Assembly: GCA_946536925.1 (NCBI GenBank)
Contig: CAMNFC010000002.1
Location: forward strand, 19,190 to 83,189
DNA from: an uncultured Selenomonadales bacterium
GTDB taxonomy: Bacteria > Bacillota > Negativicutes > Selenomonadales > Selenomonadaceae
Direction: 5' to 3'
DNA length: 64,000 bases
Part shown: piece after piece, positions 47,875-57,048 of the stretch
How the letters are laid out: every line of letters begins with the position of its first letter
How positions within the stretch are numbered: the first letter of the stretch is position 1
Made by a program: the position numbers and the translations under genes
Notes under the pieces: generated by a model
Seen by the model: only the letters and a program-made list of their open reading frames with translations
Told to the model about the DNA's origin: nothing
The model's database searches: none

Positions 47875-49010
47875 TTTGCGTTCACCTCCGCGATGAGTTC
47901 GTCAATCGAGGCCTCAATCTCTTCCGGCTCAAAAATCGTCATGTCGTATTTGGCGCAAAGTTTCACGGGACAATTTTTGACGGCGCGCTCGACCTCGTTG
48001 ACGATTTGCCCGAAGTTCAATTCCGCCACGACCAGCCCGCGCAGATTTTTCGACAGCTCACGGAGAATTTTTTCGGCGAACGGGAAAATCGTAATCAAGC
48101 GGACGAAACCGACTTTTTGGCCGCGTTTGCGTGCGTTGAGGACAGCCTCGTAAGCCGTGCGAGCCGTCCCGCCGAAACTCACCACCGCAAACTGAGCATC
48201 GTCCATGAACTCTTGATGAACTTCGATGATTTCGTCTTGAGCGCGGGAAATCTTTTCGTGCATGCGTTTGATGGCCTCGCGCGTGATTTTCGGGCTGCCG
48301 ACGGGAAAACCGGTCTCGTCGTGAATCAAGCCCGTTACGTGAATGTGAAAACCTTCGCCGAAGTTCGCGACGTTGGGAACCAAATCTTCGTCGGGCGCGT
48401 ACGGCTCGTAACCTTCGGCGCGAGAAATTTTTGGCAGTCGCCGCGGATAAATTTCGACTTCGGCGGGCAGCTCGACGTTCTCTCTCAAGTGGCCGACAAT
48501 TTCGTCCGTCAACAAAATCACGGGCACTCTGAATCGTTCGGCGTAATTGACGGACTTGACGGCGATATCGAAGGCCTCGCGGACGCTCCACGGACTCAAA
48601 ACGATGATCGAGTGGTCGCCGTGCGTGCCCCAACGTGCCTGCATGACGTCGCCTTGAGAAGGAGCCGTGGGTTGACCTGTCGACGGACCGACGCGCTGGA
48701 CGTTGACAATGACGGCGGGAATTTCTGCGGCGGAAGCATAGCCGATGAGTTCCTGCTTCAAACTTATGCCGGGGCCCGAAGATGCAGTCAAAACTTTTTT
48801 TCCCGCAAGAGACGCGCCGAGCACCACGCCCATGCTTGCGATCTCGTCTTCCATTTGAACAAAAGTTCCGCCGACTTTGGGAAGAAGTTTTGCCAGGCTC
48901 TCGGCGATTTCGGTCGACGGCGTGATGGGATAGCCGCCAAAAAATCTGACGCCCGCAGCCAAAGCACCTTCCGCAATAGCCTCGTTGCCTTGCATCAATC
49001 TCGCGCTCAT
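47871..49010 (-). CDS. korA: 2-oxoacid:ferredoxin oxidoreductase alpha subunit
   Basis: GNEAIAEGALAAGVRFFGGYPITPSTEIAE, GASLAGKKVLTASSGPGISLKQE, GPSTGQPTAPSQGD. Confidence 0.92.
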   Translation of the reverse strand: MSARLMQGNEAIAEGALAAGVRFFGGYPITPSTEIAESLAKLLPKVGGTFVQMEDEIASMGVVLGASLAGKKVLTASSGPGISLKQELIGYASAAEIPAVIVNVQRVGPSTGQPTAPSQGDVMQARWGTHGDHSIIVLSPWSVREAFDIAVKSVNYAERFRVPVILLTDEIVGHLRENVELPAEVEIYPRRLPKISRAEGYEPYAPDEDLVPNVANFGEGFHIHVTGLIHDETGFPVGSPKITREAIKRMHEKISRAQDEIIEVHQEFMDDAQFAVVSFGGTARTAYEAVLNARKRGQKVGFVRLITIFPFAEKILRELSKNLRGLVVAELNFGQIVNEVERAVKNCPVKLCAKYDMTIFEPEEIEASIDELIAEVNAK

Positions 49011-49216
49011 TTCGCCGCCTCCTTTTTAACTTTGTCCATGAAAATCGCGTAGTCGGGGCAGCGCAGCTCACATTGCCCGCAAGCTATGCAATTTTCGTGA
49101 TGTGCCACGTAAACTTTGCCGAGCGTGTCCAAAGCCAAAACTTGCTTCGGACAAAACGACACGCAAATTCCGCAGCCCTTGCACCGCTCAAGCTTAAGCG
49201 TGAATTCAGACTTCAT
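49007..49216 (-). CDS. korD: 2-oxoacid:ferredoxin oxidoreductase delta subunit (4Fe-4S ferredoxin)
   Basis: CKGCGICVSFCP and CIACGQCELRCPD; 4-nt overlap with korA. Confidence 0.92.
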   Translation of the reverse strand: MKSEFTLKLERCKGCGICVSFCPKQVLALDTLGKVYVAHHENCIACGQCELRCPDYAIFMDKVKKEAAK

Positions 49217-49238
49217 ACAGCTCTCTCCTTTGCTGAAA

Positions 49239-49919
49239 TTATTTATATGGGTACTGCTTCAAAAACTCTTTAGCAAAATCTTCTTCGGGCGTGTTGTGCT
49301 TTGCCTTAACAGCCATCTCCAAAAACTTAATCGCCGTTGCGTCGTCAAAATATCTAAACAAACCTTGCCGCCAAGTTGGTCCTGTATATGCAGAATAAAA
49401 TTTCATATTCTTGACTTCATTAGGATAAAATTCCAGCCGTCGATTATCAGCCACAACATAATCAGGGCGGTTGTCGCCGCCGTCAAAAACGTCTTTAATT
49501 ACAAACATTGCAAAGACGAAACGAGCTTCAATATCAGGCGCATCGGAATAGGGATTCACGGTCGTTAAAACGCAAAGATGACCTGCCAAGTCTTTATTGA
49601 CGATTCTGCACGGACGTTGAGGCTCGCCGACCCAGCCCGCCTTTGCATACCAAAGTTTCAACGCAAAACCTTCATTGCAAGTCCCGGCAACATCTTCGGT
49701 TTCTGCCTGTTTCCATTTGTCCTTAAATTTTTCAGGGGAAATTTTTTTATCCAAAAGCTGTTTACAAAGATTGTCTTCGTGCGAACACCAACCACGTCTC
49801 ACCACGCGAACATTTTGCTTCATAATTTCGTCGTTACAAATTCCGCGAAAGCCGATACAGTTTGCGTTTGCGCCGCCGTTACAATAATTCAGCTTGAATG
49901 CTATACACGGTCGATTCAT
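49239..49919 (-). CDS. Cys-rich conserved protein; resembles (from memory) N-terminal regions of HNH/modified-DNA restriction-like proteins, no HNH seen
   Basis: CIAFKLNYCNGGANANCIGFRGICNDEIMKQNVRVVRRGWCS...C; LCVLTTVNPYSDA...RFVFAMFVIKDVFDGGD...YVVADNRRLEFYPNEV...WRQGLFRYFDDATAIKFLE. ATG preceded by AAAGGAG. Confidence 0.5.
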   Translation of the reverse strand: MNRPCIAFKLNYCNGGANANCIGFRGICNDEIMKQNVRVVRRGWCSHEDNLCKQLLDKKISPEKFKDKWKQAETEDVAGTCNEGFALKLWYAKAGWVGEPQRPCRIVNKDLAGHLCVLTTVNPYSDAPDIEARFVFAMFVIKDVFDGGDNRPDYVVADNRRLEFYPNEVKNMKFYSAYTGPTWRQGLFRYFDDATAIKFLEMAVKAKHNTPEEDFAKEFLKQYPYK

Positions 49920-49940
49920 CTTGCACGCTCCTTTACAAAA

Positions 49941-51890
49941 TTATTTGGCGAACAGGCCGAGCAAAACATCTTTCGTGACGGAGGCGGGGTCAAGATTTAT
50001 GTCGCACTCTTCGGCGGTCACGTCGTCGAAAATCGCGCCGGCCGTCCTCAAAATTTCGTTCAAGCTCAAGGAAGATTTGAAAGCCGTCATCATCGCCGAA
50101 TTAATTTTTTCCGTCAAGTCATCACTTCGCGCGACGATTCTGTTGCCCGTGTTGCGCGAGTAGAAATAAAATTTTTTCGCGCCGCTCTCGTCGGAAAGGA
50201 GGAAGCCCAAAAACATTTCGCCCGAAGAAATTTCACTCGGCACGCAAAAAGAAATCTCGTGCGCGTCGAGCAAATATTTTCTGTCGATTTTTTCTTGAGC
50301 CACGTCCGCCAAAATCAATTTGAACGGCACGGGCTTATCGTGATTCATGCGGTTGTAATCGTTGAGATTTACCGCGAGCATTTCGTCCGTCAAAGTTTCG
50401 CCGACGAAAAAAGCTTCGGTCGCGCCGCCTTTGTCAAGCGGAGCGTCGGTCATGTCGCCCGAAAAAATAACTTTGCGCTCCTTCGTGTCGACAAAATTTT
50501 CTTCGCCGAAGTCGTTGTGCCAGCCGATGTCGCGTTTGCGAGAATTCAAATGCAAATCCAAATCGACGCGGCCTTCTTCCTTGCCGTCGAACAAATTGAA
50601 CCAGTGCACGCCGACGACGACGGAATTTTTTTCAAACGTGTAAGACGAGCCGCAGGGAATGTTGCCGACGAATTTTTTTTCGCTGACGGGCGCGGCGTAA
50701 TTAAATTTTTCGGGGATGAAAATTTTTTTGCCGTCGACGTTCGGGCGGATGTCCTCGACAATCGAATCGACAATCGCGCCGAGAATTTTTTGCGCGTCGA
50801 ACTTCAAGCCGCCGTGAAAATCGGTCGCGAAAATTTTTCCGTTGCGGATGTTGTAAAAAATATTTTCGGGCGCGGCCATTCGATAACGGACGGCGTTTGC
50901 CAGCGAAATTTTTCTGAAGGTCGTGACGTTTGCCAGCTCAGCTTTGAGTCGGTCGAGAGAAATTTTTTCTGCGGAAGTCAGTCGCTCCAAAAATTTAGGC
51001 GTCAAAGGTTTGTGGTGTCGGTCGGCGAGCTTGCGCATTTTGTTTATCATCGCGCGCAAAAAATTTGATTGCGGCTTGAACGCCAGCCACAGCGGCTTGA
51101 ACCGATGAAAAATTTCCGCCAATTTTTTCAGGCCGTTGCGTTCGATGTATCGTGAAAATTTTTCGTCGACGGGCGCGGAATTTTTCAGCTTGAGAAAAGT
51201 TTCCTCGTTCTTTATCAGCAGCGTCGAGCCGGTCGCCTCGTAAATCATGAGCCGCAAAAATTGGACGGGGGCGTCGGGCAAAACGTCGAGCAACTTGCAA
51301 AGCCGTATCGCGAATTCTTTGTTGGGCACGTCGTCGACGTTGAGCCTGAGTCCGAGGAATTTTATCACGGCGGCCAGATCGTCGAGCGTTTCTTTTGAGA
51401 GAGCCGCGCCCGATTGAATCATCTTCAGCGCGCGGGATTTTATTTCGGACGGATCGATTGCGTCGACGACAAAAATTTTTATCGGCTTGGAATCTTCGGG
51501 CAAATCCAAAATATCGTTCGGAATGTAAACGAGCTCCCTGTCGAAGAGCCCGAAACTTTCCAGGCCGTAGGTCGACATGTAATGTAAAAGTTTGTTCGCC
51601 AAAATTTTTTCGGGCGTGGAGGCGGTCACGGTCGCGAAAGATTTATAAAAGCTCTGATTCAGTTCAAAAATATTTTGGCCGAACTTGTCCTTGACGAATT
51701 CAAAAATTTTTTCGTCGGCGAGGCACGGACAAAATTCAAACGCAGCCTCCGTGACAAAAAAACCGTTCGCGAGATTTTTTTCGTTGTCCAAAATGTATTC
51801 GGGCAAATTTTTTTCTTCGAGCTTCGGCGCGGCCTTGAACAGATTCAACACGGCGCGGACAAAACTAAAAATTTCGTCGGCGGATCTCAC
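49941..51890 (-). CDS. Large TerD-like protein resembling the MXAN_6230/SCO0854 family
   Basis: GVHWFNLFDGKEEGRVDLDLHLNSRKRDIGWHNDF...VIFSGDMTDAPLDKGGATEAFFV. GTG start at 51890 chosen because AAAGGAGG lies inside the longer ORF. Confidence 0.6.
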   Translation of the reverse strand: MRSADEIFSFVRAVLNLFKAAPKLEEKNLPEYILDNEKNLANGFFVTEAAFEFCPCLADEKIFEFVKDKFGQNIFELNQSFYKSFATVTASTPEKILANKLLHYMSTYGLESFGLFDRELVYIPNDILDLPEDSKPIKIFVVDAIDPSEIKSRALKMIQSGAALSKETLDDLAAVIKFLGLRLNVDDVPNKEFAIRLCKLLDVLPDAPVQFLRLMIYEATGSTLLIKNEETFLKLKNSAPVDEKFSRYIERNGLKKLAEIFHRFKPLWLAFKPQSNFLRAMINKMRKLADRHHKPLTPKFLERLTSAEKISLDRLKAELANVTTFRKISLANAVRYRMAAPENIFYNIRNGKIFATDFHGGLKFDAQKILGAIVDSIVEDIRPNVDGKKIFIPEKFNYAAPVSEKKFVGNIPCGSSYTFEKNSVVVGVHWFNLFDGKEEGRVDLDLHLNSRKRDIGWHNDFGEENFVDTKERKVIFSGDMTDAPLDKGGATEAFFVGETLTDEMLAVNLNDYNRMNHDKPVPFKLILADVAQEKIDRKYLLDAHEISFCVPSEISSGEMFLGFLLSDESGAKKFYFYSRNTGNRIVARSDDLTEKINSAMMTAFKSSLSLNEILRTAGAIFDDVTAEECDINLDPASVTKDVLLGLFAK

Positions 51891-51910
51891 GACAAACCTC
51901 CTTTCAAACC

Positions 51911-51942
51911 AAAACAAGGACGGCCGAGACCGCCCCTGTTTT
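51911..51942 (-). terminator. Hairpin between rqcH and the TerD-like gene
   Basis: Minus strand AAAACAGGGGCGG-tctcgg-CCGTCCTTGTTTT, 13-bp stem allowing two G-U pairs. Confidence 0.6.
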
Positions 51943-52042
51943 ATCGGCGGGAAGTAGAATTCAAAACCTCGTGGTCATAAAAACAGGAACTTCCTTTGCC
52001 GAAAAATTTTCGTTCATATCAATCGCGAAAAAATTTAGCACA

Positions 52043-53728
52043 CTAAAATTTATCTGTCAACTGCCGGGAAAAATTTTCGGGCGGCGTGACGTAAATCGTG
52101 CGCTGGTTGGTGAAGATGACGAAGCCGGGTTTCGCGCCCGAAGGTTTCTTGACGAACTTGCACTGAACGTAATCGACGGGAATTTTCGAGGAGCCGCGAG
52201 CCTTTGAAAAATGTGCGGCGATTTCTGCTGCGAATTGCAAAGTTTCGTCGCTGACGTTTGAACTGCGAACGATGACGTGCGAGCCGGTGATATTTTTCGT
52301 GTGGAGCCAGAGGTCGTCGGGCGCGGCGATTTTGAATGTCAGGCGGTCGTTCTGCGAATTATTTTTCCCGACGAGAATTTCCGTTCCGTCGGGCGCAAAA
52401 AATTTCAAAGGTTGCGGCTTTTTGCTCGGCGCGGATTTTTTCTTTGCGTCTTTGAGATATCCGCCCGCGATGAGTTCCGCGCGAATCTCGTCGATGTCAG
52501 CGTTGGTCGTCGAGGCCGTCAGAGAGTGCGCGACGCTCTCCAGATAAAAAATTTCTTCGCGGCAAAGTTCAATCTGTTCGACGATAAATTTTGTCGAGCG
52601 TTTGAGCTTGTCGTATTTCTTGTAAAAATTTTGTACGTTGGCAGCAATCGTCAGGCGGCGGTCGAGCGGGATTGAAATTTTTTCTCCGTCGTAAATGTTT
52701 TCGACAAAAATTTCATCGTCGGCGTGATCTTTGAATTGATAACGATACGTCGACAGATTGTCCGCGCGAATCCTCCAATCGTCTGCGTTTTCGGCGGCGG
52801 CCAATTCTTTTTCGAGCACGGAAATTTTATTCGTGGCGCGGCGCAATTCGTTGCCCGTGAGCTTGGAAAATTTTTCTTTGTCGGGCGGAACGTAACTTCC
52901 CGCGATGTCGTCGGCGGTCTCCAAAAGTTCGGAGAGCGTCGGAAAAATTTTCACGTCGCCCGAAAGATAATCGAGTTTGACGGCCGAGATCGCCAAAATT
53001 TTTCCCGTGTCGAGGATCATGCACGGCGTCGGATTTTTTGCGGCGTCACGAATTTTTTCCAGCGCGGAGGGCAAATCGGAAAGTTCGGCTTGAAAGGCGA
53101 CTTCCTTGGCTGTGTGCGGGCCGAAGCCCTGGCAAGAATTCATTATCGCCTTGTCGAGCCGCAAATTTTCTTCTGCCGTGATTCGTTCCAAAATTTTCTC
53201 CACGTCGACGGAAAAAATATCGAGCTTGTCTTGGGCGGGCGGAAGCTGATAATTTTGGCCGGGCAGAACGGTTCGCACGCGGCTGGAGTTCGTCCCGATT
53301 TTTTTCAGCGCGTCGACAATCACCCCGTCGGAAATCAAAATCAAATTGCTGTACTTGCCGATGAGTTCGGCCGCCAGCGTGAAGGTTTGAATTTTTCCGC
53401 CCGCGCCGATTGAGTCCACGTCAAAAAAAATTATTCGGTCGAGTTCGTGTTGACGGACGGCCGCCACTCTTCCGCCTTCCAAATTTTTTCTGAGCACCAT
53501 GCAAAAAGTCGGCGGCTCAGGCAAATTTTCGGGCGATTTTTTCAGCACGTGCACCGACGGATTTTGTGGCGCGGTCGAAAGCCTCAACAAAAAAGTTTTG
53601 CCCGGCCGACGGATTGTGAACGTCAAGTTTGCTTTGTTTTGCTGAGTGATTTTGTCGACGCGCCCGCCGACCAAAATTTTTTCCAGCTCGTGTGTCAGCG
53701 GCCGCATGGAAAAGCCGTCCAAGTTCAA
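52043..53728 (-). CDS. rqcH: NFACT family protein, RqcH/FbpA-like
   Basis: MNLDGFSMRPLTHELEKILVGGRVDKITQQNKANLTF; DDLWLHTKNITGSHVIVRS; VDYVQCKFVKKPSGAKPGFVIFTNQRTIYV. TTG start after AGAGGTGAT. Confidence 0.9.
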   Translation of the reverse strand: MNLDGFSMRPLTHELEKILVGGRVDKITQQNKANLTFTIRRPGKTFLLRLSTAPQNPSVHVLKKSPENLPEPPTFCMVLRKNLEGGRVAAVRQHELDRIIFFDVDSIGAGGKIQTFTLAAELIGKYSNLILISDGVIVDALKKIGTNSSRVRTVLPGQNYQLPPAQDKLDIFSVDVEKILERITAEENLRLDKAIMNSCQGFGPHTAKEVAFQAELSDLPSALEKIRDAAKNPTPCMILDTGKILAISAVKLDYLSGDVKIFPTLSELLETADDIAGSYVPPDKEKFSKLTGNELRRATNKISVLEKELAAAENADDWRIRADNLSTYRYQFKDHADDEIFVENIYDGEKISIPLDRRLTIAANVQNFYKKYDKLKRSTKFIVEQIELCREEIFYLESVAHSLTASTTNADIDEIRAELIAGGYLKDAKKKSAPSKKPQPLKFFAPDGTEILVGKNNSQNDRLTFKIAAPDDLWLHTKNITGSHVIVRSSNVSDETLQFAAEIAAHFSKARGSSKIPVDYVQCKFVKKPSGAKPGFVIFTNQRTIYVTPPENFSRQLTDKF

Positions 53729-53733
53729 AGCTA

Positions 53734-54759
53734 TCACCTCTGATATTTTTTCAAGACGCAGTGGCGCGCGCGTTCGATGTTTGCGTCCAATTCTTTTTGC
53801 GAACGTGATTTTAAAATCGGCGTCATGTTGAAAAATTTTTCGTCGCTGTCGATTTTGACCCAAGAAAAACCCGCGGCCTCGACGATGAAAAGAAACGCGC
53901 GCTCGATGGCGTGAGCGATCGTTCCGTCGATTTGCCCGCTCTCTTCGGGGAAGTCCTCAAACGTCAAATCGCTGTCCAGGAGCGGCGCGAGAGCTTCGGG
54001 CTTGAACCAAAACATGGAGCCGGCCGGGAATTCGATCAAATTTCTGCTGTCCGCGTCGATTCCGAACCTGTGCAAAAAATTTTTCGTGACGAGATAATTT
54101 CTGCCCCAATTAACGGAAATTCTAATCGGCGTGAAATATTGCGGGAAGACCAGCCCGACTTTTTCGTTCGCCAAAATTTCCAAAATGCCGCCGACGATTT
54201 CGGGGCTGCCCAAAAGATTTTTGTAAAGATGATTTCGCCAGCCCGACAGCCGACTTTTTGCGTGCAAAGATTTTTTCGAGTGGATGTGGACGCACGCGTC
54301 GTAATTTTTATAAATTTCCTTGAAGCCGACGAAAGCCGCCGCGATGTCCCGCCCGCGATTCTCAAAAATTTTTATCGTGACGGAACCTTTTTGGAAGTCG
54401 CCGAAGACGCTTTCAATCGCGGATTTTTTTTCGGGCGCAGTGGTCGAGATAAACACGTCGACCGCGCAGGGAATGTTTAGCAAAAGTTTTTTGAGCTCTT
54501 CGGCCAGTTCGGGATAAAAAATGTGGACAACGGCCGCGACCCGTTGCTTAATCGGCGGCGCAGAAAAATCGAGCGGAACTTTCAAGGCGAAATCATTTTT
54601 GTTTTTCAGGCGGACGTGCTCGGTGAAAATTTCCGAATGAACGCGAACCGCCTCGCCCAAATCTTCCAGGTGCACGCCGTGACGGAAACGATAAATCGAC
54701 TCGTAGGCCGCGGGAAAATTTATGGCGCAAAAATCTTTCAAGCGTGCGAAAAAATTCAT
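53734..54759 (-). CDS. Rhamnan synthesis protein F (RgpF)-like
   Basis: VAAVVHIFYPELAEELKKLLLNIP, FENRGRDIAAAFVGF, YDACVHIHSKKSLH, WRNHLYKNLLGSPEIV. Confidence 0.85.
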   Translation of the reverse strand: MNFFARLKDFCAINFPAAYESIYRFRHGVHLEDLGEAVRVHSEIFTEHVRLKNKNDFALKVPLDFSAPPIKQRVAAVVHIFYPELAEELKKLLLNIPCAVDVFISTTAPEKKSAIESVFGDFQKGSVTIKIFENRGRDIAAAFVGFKEIYKNYDACVHIHSKKSLHAKSRLSGWRNHLYKNLLGSPEIVGGILEILANEKVGLVFPQYFTPIRISVNWGRNYLVTKNFLHRFGIDADSRNLIEFPAGSMFWFKPEALAPLLDSDLTFEDFPEESGQIDGTIAHAIERAFLFIVEAAGFSWVKIDSDEKFFNMTPILKSRSQKELDANIERARHCVLKKYQR

Positions 54760-56918
54760 GGTTTATCCTCGAAGACAGCGATGTATTTTTCGGCGACGCG
54801 CTCGATCCAAAATTTTTCGGCGACGACGGCGACGCGGCGTTTCATTTTTTCGTAGCGTTCGGAATCGTCGGCAAGGTCGCGCAAAATTTTTGCCAGCTCG
54901 TCGACGGGAACTTTTCCGCCAACCAAATCGAAGACAACGCCGGCATCCTCGACCATCGCGGGAACTTCGCCCAGGTTCGAGCTGACGACGGGTCGCCCCG
55001 CAAAAAAACTGTCGATTATCAGCAGGGGAAAACTTTCGCCCGCATATTCGCTGGGAAGAAGCCCGACATCGGCCGCCGCCAAAAAATCGCGCACGTTGCT
55101 TTTGAATCCGACGAGATGAACGAATTCGCCCGCGTGATTTTTCAGCTTGTCGTACATTTCGCCCGCGCCGACCAAAATCAAATCGATTCGTCGCCCGCCG
55201 AATTTGTTTGCCAAAGTGACAGCCTCAATCGCCGGGAGCCAACCTTTTTGCGCAATGGCACGACTCACGACGCACGCCACGAACGAATCGGGCGGAATGT
55301 TCAAACTTTCGCGGGGCACGGGATTTATCGGCGAGCGAGCCAAACCGTTTCCGATCTTGTGAAAAATTTCTTCGCGCCCGAAATTATTTTCTTTGAACGG
55401 CACCAAATTTTTATCGGCGATGTAAACGAAAGCGTCGACGGATTTTTTCACGCGGCCGAGAATTTTTTGGAGGTAATCGGCGTCGGCGGCCTCGTACATT
55501 CCGTGGAGCGTGACGACGTGGCGCAGGCTCGAAATTTTTTCGGCGACGAAGCTCGCGGCGGAATCGGTCGCGCCGTGGTGAGTGTGAATCACATCGATTT
55601 TGAATTGCTCGACGACTTCGGCCAGCCCGCCCGTCGCGTTCAGATAAATCAGCGGGACGGAAGGCAAAAGTTTTTTTCGCACTTCGGGCAAATCGTCGGC
55701 CATCTGAAAATTTAAAACCGTGACGGGAAAATTTCTGCGGCTCAGCTCGTTGACCAGCACGAGAGGAAAAGTTTCGCCGCCGCCGACGCTGAACGCCAAA
55801 ATCCCGATTAAAATATTCGGCTTGCGTTTGACGCTCAAAATTTTTTTCACGTCGAAAAGTTTTTCAAACTCGTCGAAATTTTTGCCGCCGTAGTAGCCGA
55901 AAAAATGATCCTCCAAATTTTTTTTGTGAGCCTGATGAACTTCGGCCGGCACACGAAAATTTTCCGCGACGAGCCGGGCGATTCGTTCGTGCTCAAAAAA
56001 ATATCGCGGCTCCTTCTGAATTTTCAGCGACGTACTGTTTTTGTGGACGCGATAAAAATTTGTGGCGCGCGGAGAATAAAAAATGCACCCGCCCTTGATC
56101 GCGTCGAGATAAAACGCCCAGTCGCCGCAAAGTTTCATGTCGAGGCAAAGTTCGGGAAAATTTTTTTTGCGGAAGAGGACGCCGCTGACGTTCGGGATAA
56201 TATTTTTCACGCCGAAACCTTGCGCGACAAATTCCGCGGCGGTCATCGAAAAATTTTTCCGCCAATCGAAATTCGGCAGGTCAGCCAGATATTGTTCGCT
56301 CGTAAAAATTTTTTGGCCGTCTTGAATAAAATCCGTGCGACAAAAAGCAAGTTCAATCGCGTCGTCCGCGAAGGCCGGCACCAGCTCCGACAAAAAATTT
56401 TCCGCGCTGAAATCGTCGCTCTCGGCAATCCAAATCAAATCGCCGCGAGCCATGGAAATTCCTTTGCGCCACTGAAAAAAAACGCCGCCGGAATTTTTTT
56501 CGTTGAAGATGAGGCGCGTGTTTTCCGCGTGAGAAAATTTTTTCAAAACGTCGCGGCTGTTGTCGGTCGAGGCGTCGTCGAGGAGAATGACTTCAAAATT
56601 TTTGTACGTCTGATTGAAAATCGTTTCGAGGCGTTGGGGAAGATAGGGCGCGTGATTGAAGTTGGGAACGACGATGCTCACCAGCGGCGAAAAATTTTCT
56701 CGCGTCGAAATTTTCCACAGGCTCGCAGCCCGCGAAGATTTTTTTCCGCGCGACATGGAAAATTTCAGCAGAGCGGATTTTGCGGCGGCTTTCGTCGGCA
56801 AAAAAATTTTTTTGTGGACGGCCGGCAAATTTAATGCAAAAAAATCTTCGGCGCGCTTGACAAAATTTCTGACCGCCGAGCCCGTCAACGCCCGATAAAT
56901 TTTCATTTTAAAACCCAA
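54756..56918 (-). CDS. Bifunctional glycosyltransferase (GT2 + GT4-like domains)
   Basis: VSIVVPNFNHAPYLPQRLETIFNQTYKNFEVILLDDASTDNS (GT2); ILAFSVGGGETFPLVL...LLPSEYAGESFPLLIIDSFFAGRPVVSSNLGEVPAMV (GT4). Confidence 0.88.
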   Translation of the reverse strand: MGFKMKIYRALTGSAVRNFVKRAEDFFALNLPAVHKKIFLPTKAAAKSALLKFSMSRGKKSSRAASLWKISTRENFSPLVSIVVPNFNHAPYLPQRLETIFNQTYKNFEVILLDDASTDNSRDVLKKFSHAENTRLIFNEKNSGGVFFQWRKGISMARGDLIWIAESDDFSAENFLSELVPAFADDAIELAFCRTDFIQDGQKIFTSEQYLADLPNFDWRKNFSMTAAEFVAQGFGVKNIIPNVSGVLFRKKNFPELCLDMKLCGDWAFYLDAIKGGCIFYSPRATNFYRVHKNSTSLKIQKEPRYFFEHERIARLVAENFRVPAEVHQAHKKNLEDHFFGYYGGKNFDEFEKLFDVKKILSVKRKPNILIGILAFSVGGGETFPLVLVNELSRRNFPVTVLNFQMADDLPEVRKKLLPSVPLIYLNATGGLAEVVEQFKIDVIHTHHGATDSAASFVAEKISSLRHVVTLHGMYEAADADYLQKILGRVKKSVDAFVYIADKNLVPFKENNFGREEIFHKIGNGLARSPINPVPRESLNIPPDSFVACVVSRAIAQKGWLPAIEAVTLANKFGGRRIDLILVGAGEMYDKLKNHAGEFVHLVGFKSNVRDFLAAADVGLLPSEYAGESFPLLIIDSFFAGRPVVSSNLGEVPAMVEDAGVVFDLVGGKVPVDELAKILRDLADDSERYEKMKRRVAVVAEKFWIERVAEKYIAVFEDKP

Positions 56919-57048
56919 AAAAATTCACCTCGCATAGAGGATAAACAAAGCCGCGCGCAAAGTCAACCTGAAAAGTTTCGCCTGCCGATTTACTTTTCGC
57001 GCCCGATTTAGTATCATTCGGGCATTGATTTACAAGGAGGAAATTTTT

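Noticed and set aside
49578-51068. 496-aa plus-strand ORF opposite the TerD-like gene and Cys-rich gene
   Set aside because: Composition typical of antisense mirror ORFs here; the minus-strand genes have SD sites and conserved blocks.
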